Positions 1-7,576 of a DNA stretch of 11,580 bases are shown piece after piece (within the stretch, counting starts at the first letter, position 1; the number at the start of each line of letters is the position of its first letter). The notes under the pieces were generated by a model. That model was given only the letters and a program-made list of their open reading frames with translations, was not told the origin of the DNA and did not search any database. Origin of the DNA: Verrucomicrobiota bacterium (lineage in GTDB: Bacteria; Verrucomicrobiota; Verrucomicrobiia; Opitutales; UBA953). The DNA lies in NCBI GenBank assembly GCA_009924535.1, contig RFRI01000022.1, forward strand, positions 1 to 11,580, in the 5' to 3' direction. The translations under genes were made by a program, and so were the position numbers.

Positions 1-878
1 GACAAGCCTGCCTTGATCTCGACATCAAGGTTCCTGAACTCCGCGCGGAATGCTGGGTCGATCGGCGCCCGGGTGTAGATCACGAGACGGACGTGCGGGG
101 TCAATCCGTGCAACGCCCTGAGTAGATATAAAGCCCCCTTCCGCTGGGTGAAGGCCCCGACGAAGGCCACGGTGAACTTGCCGCGAGGAGCGGCTTCACG
201 ACATCGGTATGACGTGGCGTCGACGCCGTAGGGCACGACCTTGATGGGCGCACTCGCACCAGCCTCGATGAGCGTGCGGCGGGTAAAATGACTCGCGCAA
301 AGAATACCCTGGGCCTGGGCCGGCGCGGCCTGCTCGGCCTCGGCGTGGGCGTCGAGCGGGAGTATCTCCATCTCGGCCGACAGCGAAGCGCGGGCGGCGG
401 GCTCGCGCTCGATTTCCTCCTGATAGAGACGACGCAGGGGTAGCACCGGCGGATGTACCTGGAAAAGGAGCCTGCTCCGGAGATTTCGGCCGGCGTTGAA
501 GGCGGCACCTGCGTAATAGCTATAGGCGAGGAGATGGGCATCCGTGCTCTCCGCGACGCAGGCAGCATGCCGTCCGATAGCGGCATCCTTACGGTTACGG
601 CAGGCCTGCTGGTCCACCCAGGACAGGTGTCCCGCGGACTCCCAGAAGAAGGCTCGGGCGGAGACGGAAACCGCCGAAGCCTCGATCAGCGGATGCCGAC
701 GTGCATGGATATAATCACGGAGGCGACCAGGGGCGTGATCATGCCAGGCCTGTGCGCCGAAATAGGCGTCGGTCACCAGGCGCTCGAGCTGACCGGATTC
801 GGCCAGCGCGGCGGCGCCCTCATAGTGATCGCGAGGCCCGGCAAAACAGACCACGGCGCGTGCAGAGGAGCCGCTCAT
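1..878 (-). CDS. Glycosyltransferase family 4, N-terminal part (cut by window edge)
   Basis: This is probably a cytoplasmic GT4 (GT-B fold) glycosyltransferase that adds a sugar from a nucleotide donor to the growing lipid-linked glycan. I translated the minus strand from the ATG at 878. The frame stays open for 292 codons to the window edge, so the C-terminus is missing. Visible marks are the VPYGVD turn (residues 215-220), which in GT4 proteins precedes the second Rossmann domain, and FVGAFTQRKG (239-248), the typical first strand and glycine/lysine loop of the donor-binding domain. The E-x7-E motif expected about 80 residues further on lies outside the window. The start is one base after the stop of the UDP-glucose dehydrogenase gene (TGAGATG), so it is probably in the same operon. 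There is no clear Shine-Dalgarno sequence. Family is fairly sure. Donor and acceptor cannot be told. Confidence 0.85.
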   Translation of the reverse strand, partial: MSGSSARAVVCFAGPRDHYEGAAALAESGQLERLVTDAYFGAQAWHDHAPGRLRDYIHARRHPLIEASAVSVSARAFFWESAGHLSWVDQQACRNRKDAAIGRHAACVAESTDAHLLAYSYYAGAAFNAGRNLRSRLLFQVHPPVLPLRRLYQEEIEREPAARASLSAEMEILPLDAHAEAEQAAPAQAQGILCASHFTRRTLIEAGASAPIKVVPYGVDATSYRCREAAPRGKFTVAFVGAFTQRKGALYLLRALHGLTPHVRLVIYTRAPIDPAFRAEFRNLDVEIKAGL

Positions 879-879
879 C

Positions 880-2259
880 TCAGGCGTTGGGTTGCGCCCC
901 CCTGCCGATGCTGCGCAGAGTCAGGCCCGCGCGACGGACCGCCGCGGCGTCCAAGATATTGCGCCCGTCATGGATGACGGCGCCGACCTTGAGCCTGCCC
1001 GCGAGGCGTGCCCAATCCAGCGTCGCGTAGGCGGACCACTCGGTAAGCACCGCGACGCCATCGGCCCCAGCCAGCGCGGCCTCAGGGGTGGCCGCAACCT
1101 CGACCCCCAGGGCGCCGAGCTCCGACCTGACGGACTCCGGCGTCACCCTGTAGTCGTGGACGGCCAACGTGGCCCCTCTGGCGAGCAGCCGGCGGCACAC
1201 GTCGATCGCAGGCGTCTCGCGCACGTCGTTGGTGTCCTTCTTGAAGGCGAAACCGAGGATGGCGATTCGTCGACCGCGGAGACTTCCCGCACCGTCCGCG
1301 ATCGGAGCGGCGATGAGGTCAGCGAAGCGGCGCTTCTGCCATTGATTGAGATCGACGACTTGCTGCCAATAGGCGGCCACTTCGGTCAGGCCGTAGCTCT
1401 CGCTGATGTAGATGAGGGAAAGCAGGTCCTTCTGGAAACAGGATCCGCCGAACCCCACGGAAGCGCGCAGGAATTTCGGGCCGATGCGTGAATCCGCGCC
1501 GACCACCGCAGCGACCTCCTCGACATCTGCGCCGGTGACCTCACAGAGGGCCGAGATGGAATTGATGGAGGAAACGCGCTGCGCCAGGAACGCATTGGCG
1601 ACGAGTTTGGAGAGCTCGGCCGACCAGAGGCCCGTGCTGAGTATACGCTCCGCGGGCACCCAGCGCCGGTAGATTTCCGCCAGCGCCGCGATGGACTCAG
1701 GCCGCTCGCCGCCGATGAGCACCCGGTCGGGCTGTTCAAGATCGCGGATGGCCGTACCCTCGGCCAGGAATTCCGGATTGGAAAGGATATCGAACGTCAC
1801 GCCCGGGCGGGCGGTTGCCAGGATCGATTTGACGCAATCGGCGGCCCGGACGGGCATCGTCGACTTTTCGATGACGATGGTGTGGCCTGTGGCGTGCGCA
1901 GCGATGAAGCGCGCGCAGGACTCGACGTAGCGGAGGTCCGACGCCTTGCCGGCGCCCTCCCCTTCCGTCTTCGTCGGCGTATTGACCGAGATGAAGACCG
2001 CGTCGGCCGCGGCGACGTAGGCGGCGCCCTCTGCCTGACCGACAAACCGGAGATTGCGCCCGCGGGCCCGGGACACGACCTCGGCGAGTCCGGGCTCATA
2101 GACCGGCAGGTCTTCGGAATTCCACGCGGCGATCCGCTCCGCATTGAGATCAAGCACCGTCACGTCGATGTCCGGGCAGCGGTCGGCGATGACGGCCATG
2201 GTCGGGCCGCCGACATAGCCGGCGCCGATGCAGGCGATTTTACGAAGGGAAAGGGCCAT
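880..2259 (-). CDS. ugd: UDP-glucose 6-dehydrogenase, animal/plant-like type
   Basis: Oxidises UDP-glucose to UDP-glucuronate with two NAD+ in the cytoplasm, giving the substrate for the decarboxylase encoded just upstream. The protein is 459 residues. The N-terminal NAD-binding loop GAGYVGGP is at 12-19 and NPEFLAEG at 161-168. The substrate lysine and asparagine are Lys218 and Asn222, and the catalytic cysteine is Cys274 within GFGGSCFQKD. The C-terminal UDP-binding domain contains LGFAFKKDTNDVRE. Several stretches (YVGGP, WNS..LPVYEPGL, FLRASVGFGGSCFQKD, FAFKKDT) match the animal/plant UGDH pattern rather than the shorter E. coli Ugd pattern, as I recall them. It lacks the long C-terminal tail of the human enzyme. 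The start at 2259 is preceded by TTTCC with no Shine-Dalgarno sequence, five bases after the stop of the decarboxylase gene. Assignment is very secure. Confidence 0.96.
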   Translation of the reverse strand: MALSLRKIACIGAGYVGGPTMAVIADRCPDIDVTVLDLNAERIAAWNSEDLPVYEPGLAEVVSRARGRNLRFVGQAEGAAYVAAADAVFISVNTPTKTEGEGAGKASDLRYVESCARFIAAHATGHTIVIEKSTMPVRAADCVKSILATARPGVTFDILSNPEFLAEGTAIRDLEQPDRVLIGGERPESIAALAEIYRRWVPAERILSTGLWSAELSKLVANAFLAQRVSSINSISALCEVTGADVEEVAAVVGADSRIGPKFLRASVGFGGSCFQKDLLSLIYISESYGLTEVAAYWQQVVDLNQWQKRRFADLIAAPIADGAGSLRGRRIAILGFAFKKDTNDVRETPAIDVCRRLLARGATLAVHDYRVTPESVRSELGALGVEVAATPEAALAGADGVAVLTEWSAYATLDWARLAGRLKVGAVIHDGRNILDAAAVRRAGLTLRSIGRGAQPNA

Positions 2260-2264
2260 GGAAA

Positions 2265-3197
2265 TCAGCGAGGTCCGAGGGCGCGAAAATAGTCGATGGT
2301 GCGGGCCAGCCCAGCGGCCAACGGCACCTTCGGCTCCCAGCCGAGGAGCCGGCGGGCCTTGGTGATATCGGGTTGGCGCTGCTTGGGATCATCGACCGGC
2401 AAGGGGTGGCGGACCAATGGTAACTGCGAGCCCGTCAAGCGCTGCACTTCGGCCGCCAGCTCCAGCATCGTGAACTCCACCGGATTCCCTAGGTTGATCG
2501 GACCGGGATTCGACGGGAGCGCAATCACGCGGACGATGCCCTCGATGAGGTCGTCCACGTAGCAGAACGACCGCGTCTGGTCGCCCTCGCCATAGATCGT
2601 GAGCGCCTGGCCGGCGAGCGCCTGCGCGATGAAGTTCGTCACCACGCGGCCGTCATCCCCGCGCATCCGCGGTCCGTAAGTATTAAAGATACGGACCAGA
2701 CGGGCATCGACTCGGCCGAGGCGGGTGAAGTCGGCGCAGAGCGTCTCACCGATACGCTTACCCTCGTCATAGCACGCGCGGGGGCCCAGCGTATTCACAT
2801 TCCCTTGGTAGCTCTCCGGCTGCGGATGGACCAGCGGGTCGCCGTAGATCTCCGAGGTCGAGGCCTGCAGCAGGCGGGCCTTGTGCCGCTGCGCATTCTC
2901 CAGCGCATGGAGCGTCCCCAGAAAAGCGATCTTCGACGTATAGACCGGGTCCGCCTGGTAATGGGGCGGCGAGGCCGGGCAAGCCAGGTTGCAGACGAGG
3001 TCGCAGGGGATGTCATACGGCGTCACCACGTCGTGGCGCACGAAGCGGAAGCGCGGATGGGCGGACAGCCAGTCGATGTTGGCCTGCTGTCCCGAGTGGA
3101 AATTATCCAGGCCCACGACCTCATGTCCGTCCGCGAGCAGGCGGGCGGAGAGATGGGAACCGAGGAATCCGGCGGCGCCGGTGACGAGGGTGATCAT
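2265..3197 (-). CDS. uxs: UDP-glucuronate decarboxylase (UDP-xylose synthase)
   Basis: Extended short-chain dehydrogenase that converts UDP-glucuronate to UDP-xylose through a 4-keto intermediate, recycling its bound NAD+. The protein is 310 residues, the length of soluble bacterial UXS. The NAD loop GAAGFLGSH is at 7-15. NLACPASPPHYQ (70-81), the catalytic TSE (114-116), the YxxxK pair Tyr143/Lys147 in CYDEGK, and RIFNTYGPRM with DGRVVTNFI are the UXS signature that separates it from dTDP-glucose dehydratases and UDP-glucose epimerases. ArnA-type bifunctional decarboxylases are longer and differ in these motifs. The ATG at 3197 overlaps the stop of the methyltransferase gene by one base (TAATG), so translation may be coupled. 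With the next gene it forms a two-step UDP-glucose to UDP-xylose module. No UDP-xylose 4-epimerase is seen, so xylose itself is the likely product, unless an epimerase lies elsewhere. Confidence 0.95.
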   Translation of the reverse strand: MITLVTGAAGFLGSHLSARLLADGHEVVGLDNFHSGQQANIDWLSAHPRFRFVRHDVVTPYDIPCDLVCNLACPASPPHYQADPVYTSKIAFLGTLHALENAQRHKARLLQASTSEIYGDPLVHPQPESYQGNVNTLGPRACYDEGKRIGETLCADFTRLGRVDARLVRIFNTYGPRMRGDDGRVVTNFIAQALAGQALTIYGEGDQTRSFCYVDDLIEGIVRVIALPSNPGPINLGNPVEFTMLELAAEVQRLTGSQLPLVRHPLPVDDPKQRQPDITKARRLLGWEPKVPLAAGLARTIDYFRALGPR

Positions 3198-3892
3198 TAT
3201 TCAGCTAAAATCAGGATGCTGTAGCCGCCGAACCAGCGCGCGGACAACTTCTGGGAAAATAGCCCGACCAAGCGGCGAGGCAGGTTGGCGAGCGTACGGC
3301 GAAGACTTGGATGGAGGTCCGCCAGCGCGACGCCGCCATCCGTATAAATATAATCGATGACCCTGTGCCCGGTGTCCTCGACCGTATCCAAGGCCGATTC
3401 AGCCGAAAAATAATGCAGATGCCCGACGGTGCGGCGGCCCACGACAAAACGTGCGCGCAGAACCGAGGAGACATGAATATCTAGCGGTATGTGGAATATC
3501 TTATATCGCGCCTTAGGCCGGCACTTCTCCATGAAACCCAGATAATCTCGCACATGCTCGATCACGTCGATCACGAGAAACAGGTCGAACGTGTCCGGAG
3601 AAGTCAGCGCGTCTTCACAACTATAGGTGAGTCCGGGCCGCTGCCGCTTTTGGGCCATTTCAATGGCCTGGGGAGATATATCAAAGCCGTGGAGCCGGGT
3701 TTGAGGCGGAAGGCTCTCCGCCAATGACGCCAGGACGCCACCGGCTCCGCAGCCGATCTCCGCCACCGTCGCCAACACCAACTTATTCCTAGCCAGCAAT
3801 CGTGCGATCTGGCTAGCCTTCCACGGCGAGTCTTCGTCGTGCCATGTCGGATTTTTTTCCAGATATTCTTTGTTCGTGTAGATGCTACTCAT
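3197..3892 (-). CDS. Class I SAM-dependent methyltransferase
   Basis: Probably a sugar or glycan O-methyltransferase, judged from its place between a glycosyltransferase and the UDP-xylose genes. The protein is 231 residues with one Rossmann-like methyltransferase domain. Motif I, EIGCGAGG, is at 45-52. The acidic ribose-binding strand GFDIS is at 69-73. The post-motif segment DLFLVIDVIEHV (103-114) is typical of the Methyltransf_11/23-like families. There is no signal peptide or clear membrane span. Its start overlaps the upstream glycosyltransferase stop by eight bases, and its stop overlaps the UXS start by one base. Sampled lines of this gene are about 50-55% GC, against about 65-75% in the neighbouring dehydrogenase, so it may have been acquired separately. 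Methyltransferase identity is firm. The acceptor (xylose, a deoxyhexose, or a terminal cap on the chain) is unknown. Confidence 0.85.
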   Translation of the reverse strand: MSSIYTNKEYLEKNPTWHDEDSPWKASQIARLLARNKLVLATVAEIGCGAGGVLASLAESLPPQTRLHGFDISPQAIEMAQKRQRPGLTYSCEDALTSPDTFDLFLVIDVIEHVRDYLGFMEKCRPKARYKIFHIPLDIHVSSVLRARFVVGRRTVGHLHYFSAESALDTVEDTGHRVIDYIYTDGGVALADLHPSLRRTLANLPRRLVGLFSQKLSARWFGGYSILILAE

Positions 3893-4943
3893 GGAATGAT
3901 GCTTTATCGTGAGCGATGATGTTGGAAACTTCCCTCACCCGCGTTGCAAATACCACCGGTCCATGAGACCGTGCAAGGCGGGCTGAGGAGGATTGCGCGC
4001 GGACAAGCGCATCATCGTCTAACGAGGCGAGGCTTAGGAGCGCAGCCTGCAGCGAGGCGACATCTCCCGCGCGGAAAAGCGCGGCATTATCGGGCCCGGC
4101 GAAATCGTCGCGGGAACCGATGGCATCGGAAAGCAGCAGCTGACATCCTGAAAGCGCGGCTTCGTGGACGACCAAGCCCCAGGCCTCGGCATGACTGGGC
4201 AAGGCGAAGATCCGGGCCTCACGGTAGAGCGCCCCGAGTTGCTCGGGTTGGACGAAGCCGTGGACCTTGATCTGCGGGTGGGCGGGGATGGCTGACTGCA
4301 AAGGGCCGCTGCCATACATACAGAGCTCCCAGCCTGGGAGCAGGTGGGCGACGGATGCGAAGGCCCGGGCAAGGGGCACGCATCCCTTACGTTCGATGTA
4401 CTGACCTACGAAGATGATGCGCCGAGGGCGTTCGGATAACGGGGGGCCATTGAAGAACAGCCGCGGATCGGCGCCGTACATCCCCTCGAAGATCTTCTCA
4501 TCCGGCATCCCGTACCAGCGGGCCAACCGCCTGCCGGATTTCCCGGGGACGAGCACGGCCGAGAACTTACGCCGCTGGCATGCGCGGAACCAGGGAGCCC
4601 CGACCAGCTGGCGGAGATCGCCTCTCCAATTATTATCCATCAACAGGCAGACCTTGCCGCCCGCGACCCGCACTTCGTCCCCTAGGGCATTGAAGGCAGG
4701 ATAGGCCCAGCCTGACTGGAAAAATACCTTGGGCACAGGTAATCCGAGTTCCTTCCATGAAACCGGCTGGGCAGCCTCGACCCAATGCGCCGGCCAACCG
4801 AGCGCTTCCTCGATTCCGCCTACGGGGACCGCAGGGCGTGAACCGATCACGGGGAAAGGCTGCCCCCGCTCCTGTCTGACGGCAGCCAGGAGCCGGGCGG
4901 CGTATTGCGGCAAGCCATTCCATGAGAAAGCGATGTCGTTCAT
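3885..4943 (-). CDS. Glycosyltransferase family 4
   Basis: Cytoplasmic retaining GT-B glycosyltransferase of the GT4 group. The protein is 352 residues from the ATG at 4943. Features are IIFVGQYIERKG (176-187) at the start of the donor domain, YGSGP (210-214), KVHGFVQPEQLGALY (226-240), and the GT4 E-x7-E motif at Glu253 and Glu261 in EAWGLVVHE. The frame also has in-frame ATGs at 4979 and 5003. I chose 4943 because the protein then begins MNDIAFSWNGLPQY, like related GT4 enzymes, with a weak GAGAG about ten bases upstream. The longer forms would overlap the preceding GT2 gene and add a stretch that does not look conserved. With this start the gap to that gene is 28 bases, and the 3' end overlaps the methyltransferase gene by eight. 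Donor sugar is unknown. Confidence 0.88.
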   Translation of the reverse strand: MNDIAFSWNGLPQYAARLLAAVRQERGQPFPVIGSRPAVPVGGIEEALGWPAHWVEAAQPVSWKELGLPVPKVFFQSGWAYPAFNALGDEVRVAGGKVCLLMDNNWRGDLRQLVGAPWFRACQRRKFSAVLVPGKSGRRLARWYGMPDEKIFEGMYGADPRLFFNGPPLSERPRRIIFVGQYIERKGCVPLARAFASVAHLLPGWELCMYGSGPLQSAIPAHPQIKVHGFVQPEQLGALYREARIFALPSHAEAWGLVVHEAALSGCQLLLSDAIGSRDDFAGPDNAALFRAGDVASLQAALLSLASLDDDALVRAQSSSARLARSHGPVVFATRVREVSNIIAHDKASFHE

Positions 4944-4971
4944 GGGTAGCTGGCTCTCATCGGCGGGTGCC

Positions 4972-5994
4972 TTAACCATGGCGCATCTGACGTTTACGCT
5001 CACTCAGTCGGACCCGCACTTTGAGCACCGGCGCATACAGGAACGGTGCGACGAAAAGGGTGAACAGCTTCACCGCCTTGGCGATGCCGATGCGGCGACG
5101 CGCCCAGGCAAGCGCGACTTGCCCGGCGCGGGCGAATAAAGACTTGGTCTGGAGCAGACGCTGCTCGACGGCGGAATACGCCGTTTCCTGACGAAGATAG
5201 ACGTCCAGTTCGTTTGGCAGGATGCGTCCGGCAGCCCGGGCTTTTGCGATGTCCGCGCTGAGTTGCATGCAGCATGCCACCCGGTCGTCGGCGAACTTCA
5301 GGTTGCGCTGGACCATCTCGGCCGAGGACTGCGCATGCGCGGGGCTGTGCAGATTGCCGGCATGGGTACGGCAGCGAACCAGCTTGCTGGCAAGGAAACG
5401 GCCTTCGCCTAGGATCAGCCCGCGGATAGGCAGGATGACATCCTCCCGCAGGATCCGCGGAGGCAACTCCGCGAATTCGCGGAACACATCGACGCGATAG
5501 GCGCAGGTGGCGCCTAAGATCGGGGCGTTCGTGCCCAGCAGCATCCCTGCCAAGGAAAGCTCTGCATCCCGATGGCCCGCCCCCTCCCCTCCTTGGACCA
5601 GTTTACCTTCCTCGTCGATGACGCTCGACGCGGTGTGGGCGAATGCGACACGCGGATCGGCGAAGAGTTGCATGGTCCAGGCGACGCGTTCCGGTTCGGA
5701 AACGTCATCGACGGCACCGAAGACGATGACTCGCCCGGAGGCTTGACGCACCGCGGCGTTAATCACGCCTGGGATTCCCTGATTCTGCGGATGATTGATG
5801 CGGATGACGGGAATATCGGCCGGAAAATCGCGGAGGGCCTCATCGATCTTTTCACGCGTGTAATCCGGCGAGGCGTCATCGGTGACGATTAACTCCAATG
5901 GCCGATAGGTCTGCTTCGCTACAGCGTGGATGGCCTCCGCCACGAAGGCTTCGTGGCGATAGGCTAACAGGACAAATGTGGCGAGCTCTGGCAT
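4972..5994 (-). CDS. Glycosyltransferase family 2
   Basis: GT-A fold, probably inverting, glycosyltransferase of 340 residues. The N-terminal catalytic domain opens with the strand ATFVLLAYRHE. The nucleotide-binding acidic motif VTDDASPD is at 37-44 and NQGIPGVINAAV at 71-82. GAVDDVSEPER (93-103) fills the metal-binding DxD position, reading VDD rather than the more usual DADD. The C-terminal end has a hydrophobic stretch (LFTLFVAPFLYAPVL) followed by basic residues, possibly a peripheral membrane anchor, but no clear multi-pass region. The start at 5994 gives a protein that begins right at the first strand, as usual in the family. It is preceded by CACCCC and has no Shine-Dalgarno sequence. 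Unlike its neighbours it has a 129-base non-coding leader. Linkage and donor cannot be inferred. Confidence 0.88.
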   Translation of the reverse strand: MPELATFVLLAYRHEAFVAEAIHAVAKQTYRPLELIVTDDASPDYTREKIDEALRDFPADIPVIRINHPQNQGIPGVINAAVRQASGRVIVFGAVDDVSEPERVAWTMQLFADPRVAFAHTASSVIDEEGKLVQGGEGAGHRDAELSLAGMLLGTNAPILGATCAYRVDVFREFAELPPRILREDVILPIRGLILGEGRFLASKLVRCRTHAGNLHSPAHAQSSAEMVQRNLKFADDRVACCMQLSADIAKARAAGRILPNELDVYLRQETAYSAVEQRLLQTKSLFARAGQVALAWARRRIGIAKAVKLFTLFVAPFLYAPVLKVRVRLSERKRQMRHG

Positions 5995-6123
5995 GGGGTG
6001 TGGCTTAGCCTAAAGGCAGTGCAAACGTGGAGCGAGGTAGGGCTAATCATCCTTGATCAGCCACGGTAACCCTGAGCTGGCTGCTTAAGGCCGAACGGCT
6101 AGCACCAGAAAAGGCGATTCGGC
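5995..6123 (-). other. Non-coding gap between the two GT2 genes
   Basis: This 129-base gap is the only clear break in an otherwise overlapping gene string. I see no convincing reading frame, tRNA or sigma-70 promoter in it. It contains the inverted repeat listed at 6041-6062. It could hold an internal promoter, an mRNA processing site or the remnant of a lost gene. The sequence does not decide. Confidence 0.6.
6041..6062 (-). other. Inverted repeat / RNA hairpin
   Basis: Read on the transcribed strand, GGCTGATC and GATTAGCC can pair around the six-base loop AAGGAT, giving an eight-base-pair stem with one G-U pair. No run of U follows, so it is not a standard intrinsic terminator. It lies in the leader of the downstream GT2 gene, about 47 bases before its start, and could be an mRNA stability or processing element. 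It could also be chance. Confidence 0.35.
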
Positions 6124-7152
6124 TCATTCGAAGATGATTTCGTCGGGCACGAGCTTCCTCAGTGGGCCGAGCCGCCGCCGTTCCAGGAAAAAATTCCGGA
6201 CCGTTAACGTTAGCACCACGGGCCAAAGCAGAACAGGGAGCGCCTGGAGCTGGGCCAGGAATATTCCGGGCTCTCGCTTGAACAGGGCGACGACGAGTGG
6301 TGCGCTTGCCTGCGAAGCCGGCTTGAGGCACAATTTCCAATAGGCTAACCGGCTTAACCTATAGCGATCACGAGCTTCTGGGCCGAACGTCTGGTAGAAT
6401 TCCCGGAAGTCACGGTAAGATCGCTGATTCTTGCGCGAGACGACCGCGACCTGCTGGGGGTGCACGCGCGTGAGCGTCCAATGGTCATCCACCACGAGAT
6501 AACCATGGTCCTGGACTAGGCGGGCCCAGAAAAATACGTCGAAATGTACCCAGCGACCATCGAAGCCGCCGCGTTGCATAAACACGGACTTCCGGACGGC
6601 AGCCGTGGTCACGGATGGCAGATAAGGCAATCCACCCTGCCGCAAGGCGGGGCCCACCGTCGAATCGGCGAGGTGATGAGCTTGAGCGGGGCGACCTGCC
6701 ACGGGAGCAGCCATCAGTTCGGCACGCGTTTCGACCATACCGACTCCATTCCGATGGCGATAGGTGTGCTCATCCGTAAAGAGATGCGCGGGTTGATGTC
6801 CGATCAGCGCGCATGCCTTCCCTTCCAGTCCGGCGATGACCCCGGCCAACGCCGCGATGGCCCCGGGTCGGAGCAGGTCGTCATGGCAGAGCAGCTGCAC
6901 CCACTCCTGACGACAAAGCTGGACGGCCCGGCTGATATTGTCGGCCTGATTCAGAAAAACCTCGCTCCGCTCATGCCGCACGCGCGGATCTTTCACGGCA
7001 AATTCCCTGACGATATCGGCGGTCGCATCCGACGAGCAATTATCAGCGACGACGATTTCCGCCAAGGCTGGCCCCTGCCCAACTAGGCTTTCCAAGGCTT
7101 CGCGGAGGTAGTTTGCCCCGTTGTAAACGGGCAAGGCGACGGAAATTGTCAT
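6124..7152 (-). CDS. Glycosyltransferase family 2
   Basis: GT-A fold glycosyltransferase of 342 residues from the ATG at 7152. It begins MTISVALPVYNGANYLREAL, the classic GT2 opening. VVADNCSSD (34-42) is the UDP-binding acidic motif and LLCHDDLL (87-94) the DxD-equivalent metal site. The middle region (TTAAVRKSVFMQRGGFDGRWVHFDVFFWARL) fits the GT2 acceptor segment, with an acidic residue near the base position. The C-terminus has a hydrophobic patch (LPVLLWPVVLTLTV) followed by basic residues, which may associate with the membrane. An in-frame ATG at 7233 would add 27 residues overlapping the cupin gene, and I rejected it. With the start at 7152 the gap to the cupin gene is 16 bases. No good Shine-Dalgarno sequence is seen. 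Family is firm. Specificity is unknown. Confidence 0.89.
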   Translation of the reverse strand: MTISVALPVYNGANYLREALESLVGQGPALAEIVVADNCSSDATADIVREFAVKDPRVRHERSEVFLNQADNISRAVQLCRQEWVQLLCHDDLLRPGAIAALAGVIAGLEGKACALIGHQPAHLFTDEHTYRHRNGVGMVETRAELMAAPVAGRPAQAHHLADSTVGPALRQGGLPYLPSVTTAAVRKSVFMQRGGFDGRWVHFDVFFWARLVQDHGYLVVDDHWTLTRVHPQQVAVVSRKNQRSYRDFREFYQTFGPEARDRYRLSRLAYWKLCLKPASQASAPLVVALFKREPGIFLAQLQALPVLLWPVVLTLTVRNFFLERRRLGPLRKLVPDEIIFE

Positions 7153-7168
7153 CGGGTTAGTCGGCTGA

Positions 7169-7576
7169 TTAGTCGACCTTACACGCCACGGTGTCGGCGG
7201 GATCATAAAGCCGATCGGTGTAGGCCACCACAATCAGCTCCGTCTTCGCCTGGGCGGAATTCACAAACACATGGGCGATGCCCGGAGGGACCATTACGGT
7301 CTCTGGTTGTTCTGCGGTCAAGGCGAGTTCCAGCCGCTCGTTGGTCGAGATATCTCGGAGCACCAGAACGCCGGCACCGGCGACGACCGTAAACCATTCT
7401 CGGGCCTGCGGATGATAATGATCGCCGCGGCGGCGGCCGGGTTGGGCCCGAACGACGTACACCTCCCCCGTGAACGCTGGAAGGTGTGTTTCGAGTCCGT
7501 CGATACACTTGATGAACGCGCCGCGCTCATCGGCGACCAGTCGACGCGGGTGACGGGAAATCTTTTCGGTAATCAT
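7169..7576 (-). CDS. Metal-type cupin, CapF C-terminal-like sugar epimerase candidate
   Basis: Small single-domain cupin of 135 residues. Both cupin motifs are complete. Motif 1 has Gly47, His53, His55, Glu60 and Gly67 (within GDHYHP and EWF). Motif 2 has Pro97, Gly99, His102 and Asn106 (within PPGIAHVFVN). The expected three-His/one-Glu metal set is therefore present. The order RGAF near the N-terminus, G-x5-HYH, EWF, then YDPADTV near the end closely follows the C-terminal cupin of CapF from the staphylococcal L-FucNAc pathway, which epimerises C3 of a 4-keto sugar; it is also related more loosely to FdtA/WxcM proteins. Here I infer a similar role on the CDP-4-keto-6-deoxyglucose made by RfbG. 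Its ATG overlaps the SDR stop by four bases (ATGA), pointing to coupled translation. RmlC-type 3,5-epimerases are longer and lack this metal set. Cupin fold is sure, reaction is inferred. Confidence 0.8.
   Translation of the reverse strand: MITEKISRHPRRLVADERGAFIKCIDGLETHLPAFTGEVYVVRAQPGRRRGDHYHPQAREWFTVVAGAGVLVLRDISTNERLELALTAEQPETVMVPPGIAHVFVNSAQAKTELIVVAYTDRLYDPADTVACKVD

Noticed and set aside
453..977. Long plus-strand open frames opposite the first two genes (also 892-1491)
   Set aside because: They lie antisense to a glycosyltransferase and a UDP-glucose dehydrogenase with clear motifs. High GC makes antisense frames long, and their products are arginine-rich with no recognisable domain.
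6041..6062. Intrinsic terminator at the hairpin in the GT2-GT2 gap
   Set aside because: The stem is not GC-rich and no U-run follows it on the transcribed strand.
6047..6340. Minus-strand frame overlapping the gap and the end of the GT2 gene
   Set aside because: It is a shadow of the GT2 coding frame with no conserved look, and only its tail reaches into the gap.
7153..7233. N-terminal extension of the GT2 gene starting at 7233
   Set aside because: The extra 27 residues overlap the cupin gene and precede MTISVALPVYNG, which is the normal start of a GT2 protein.
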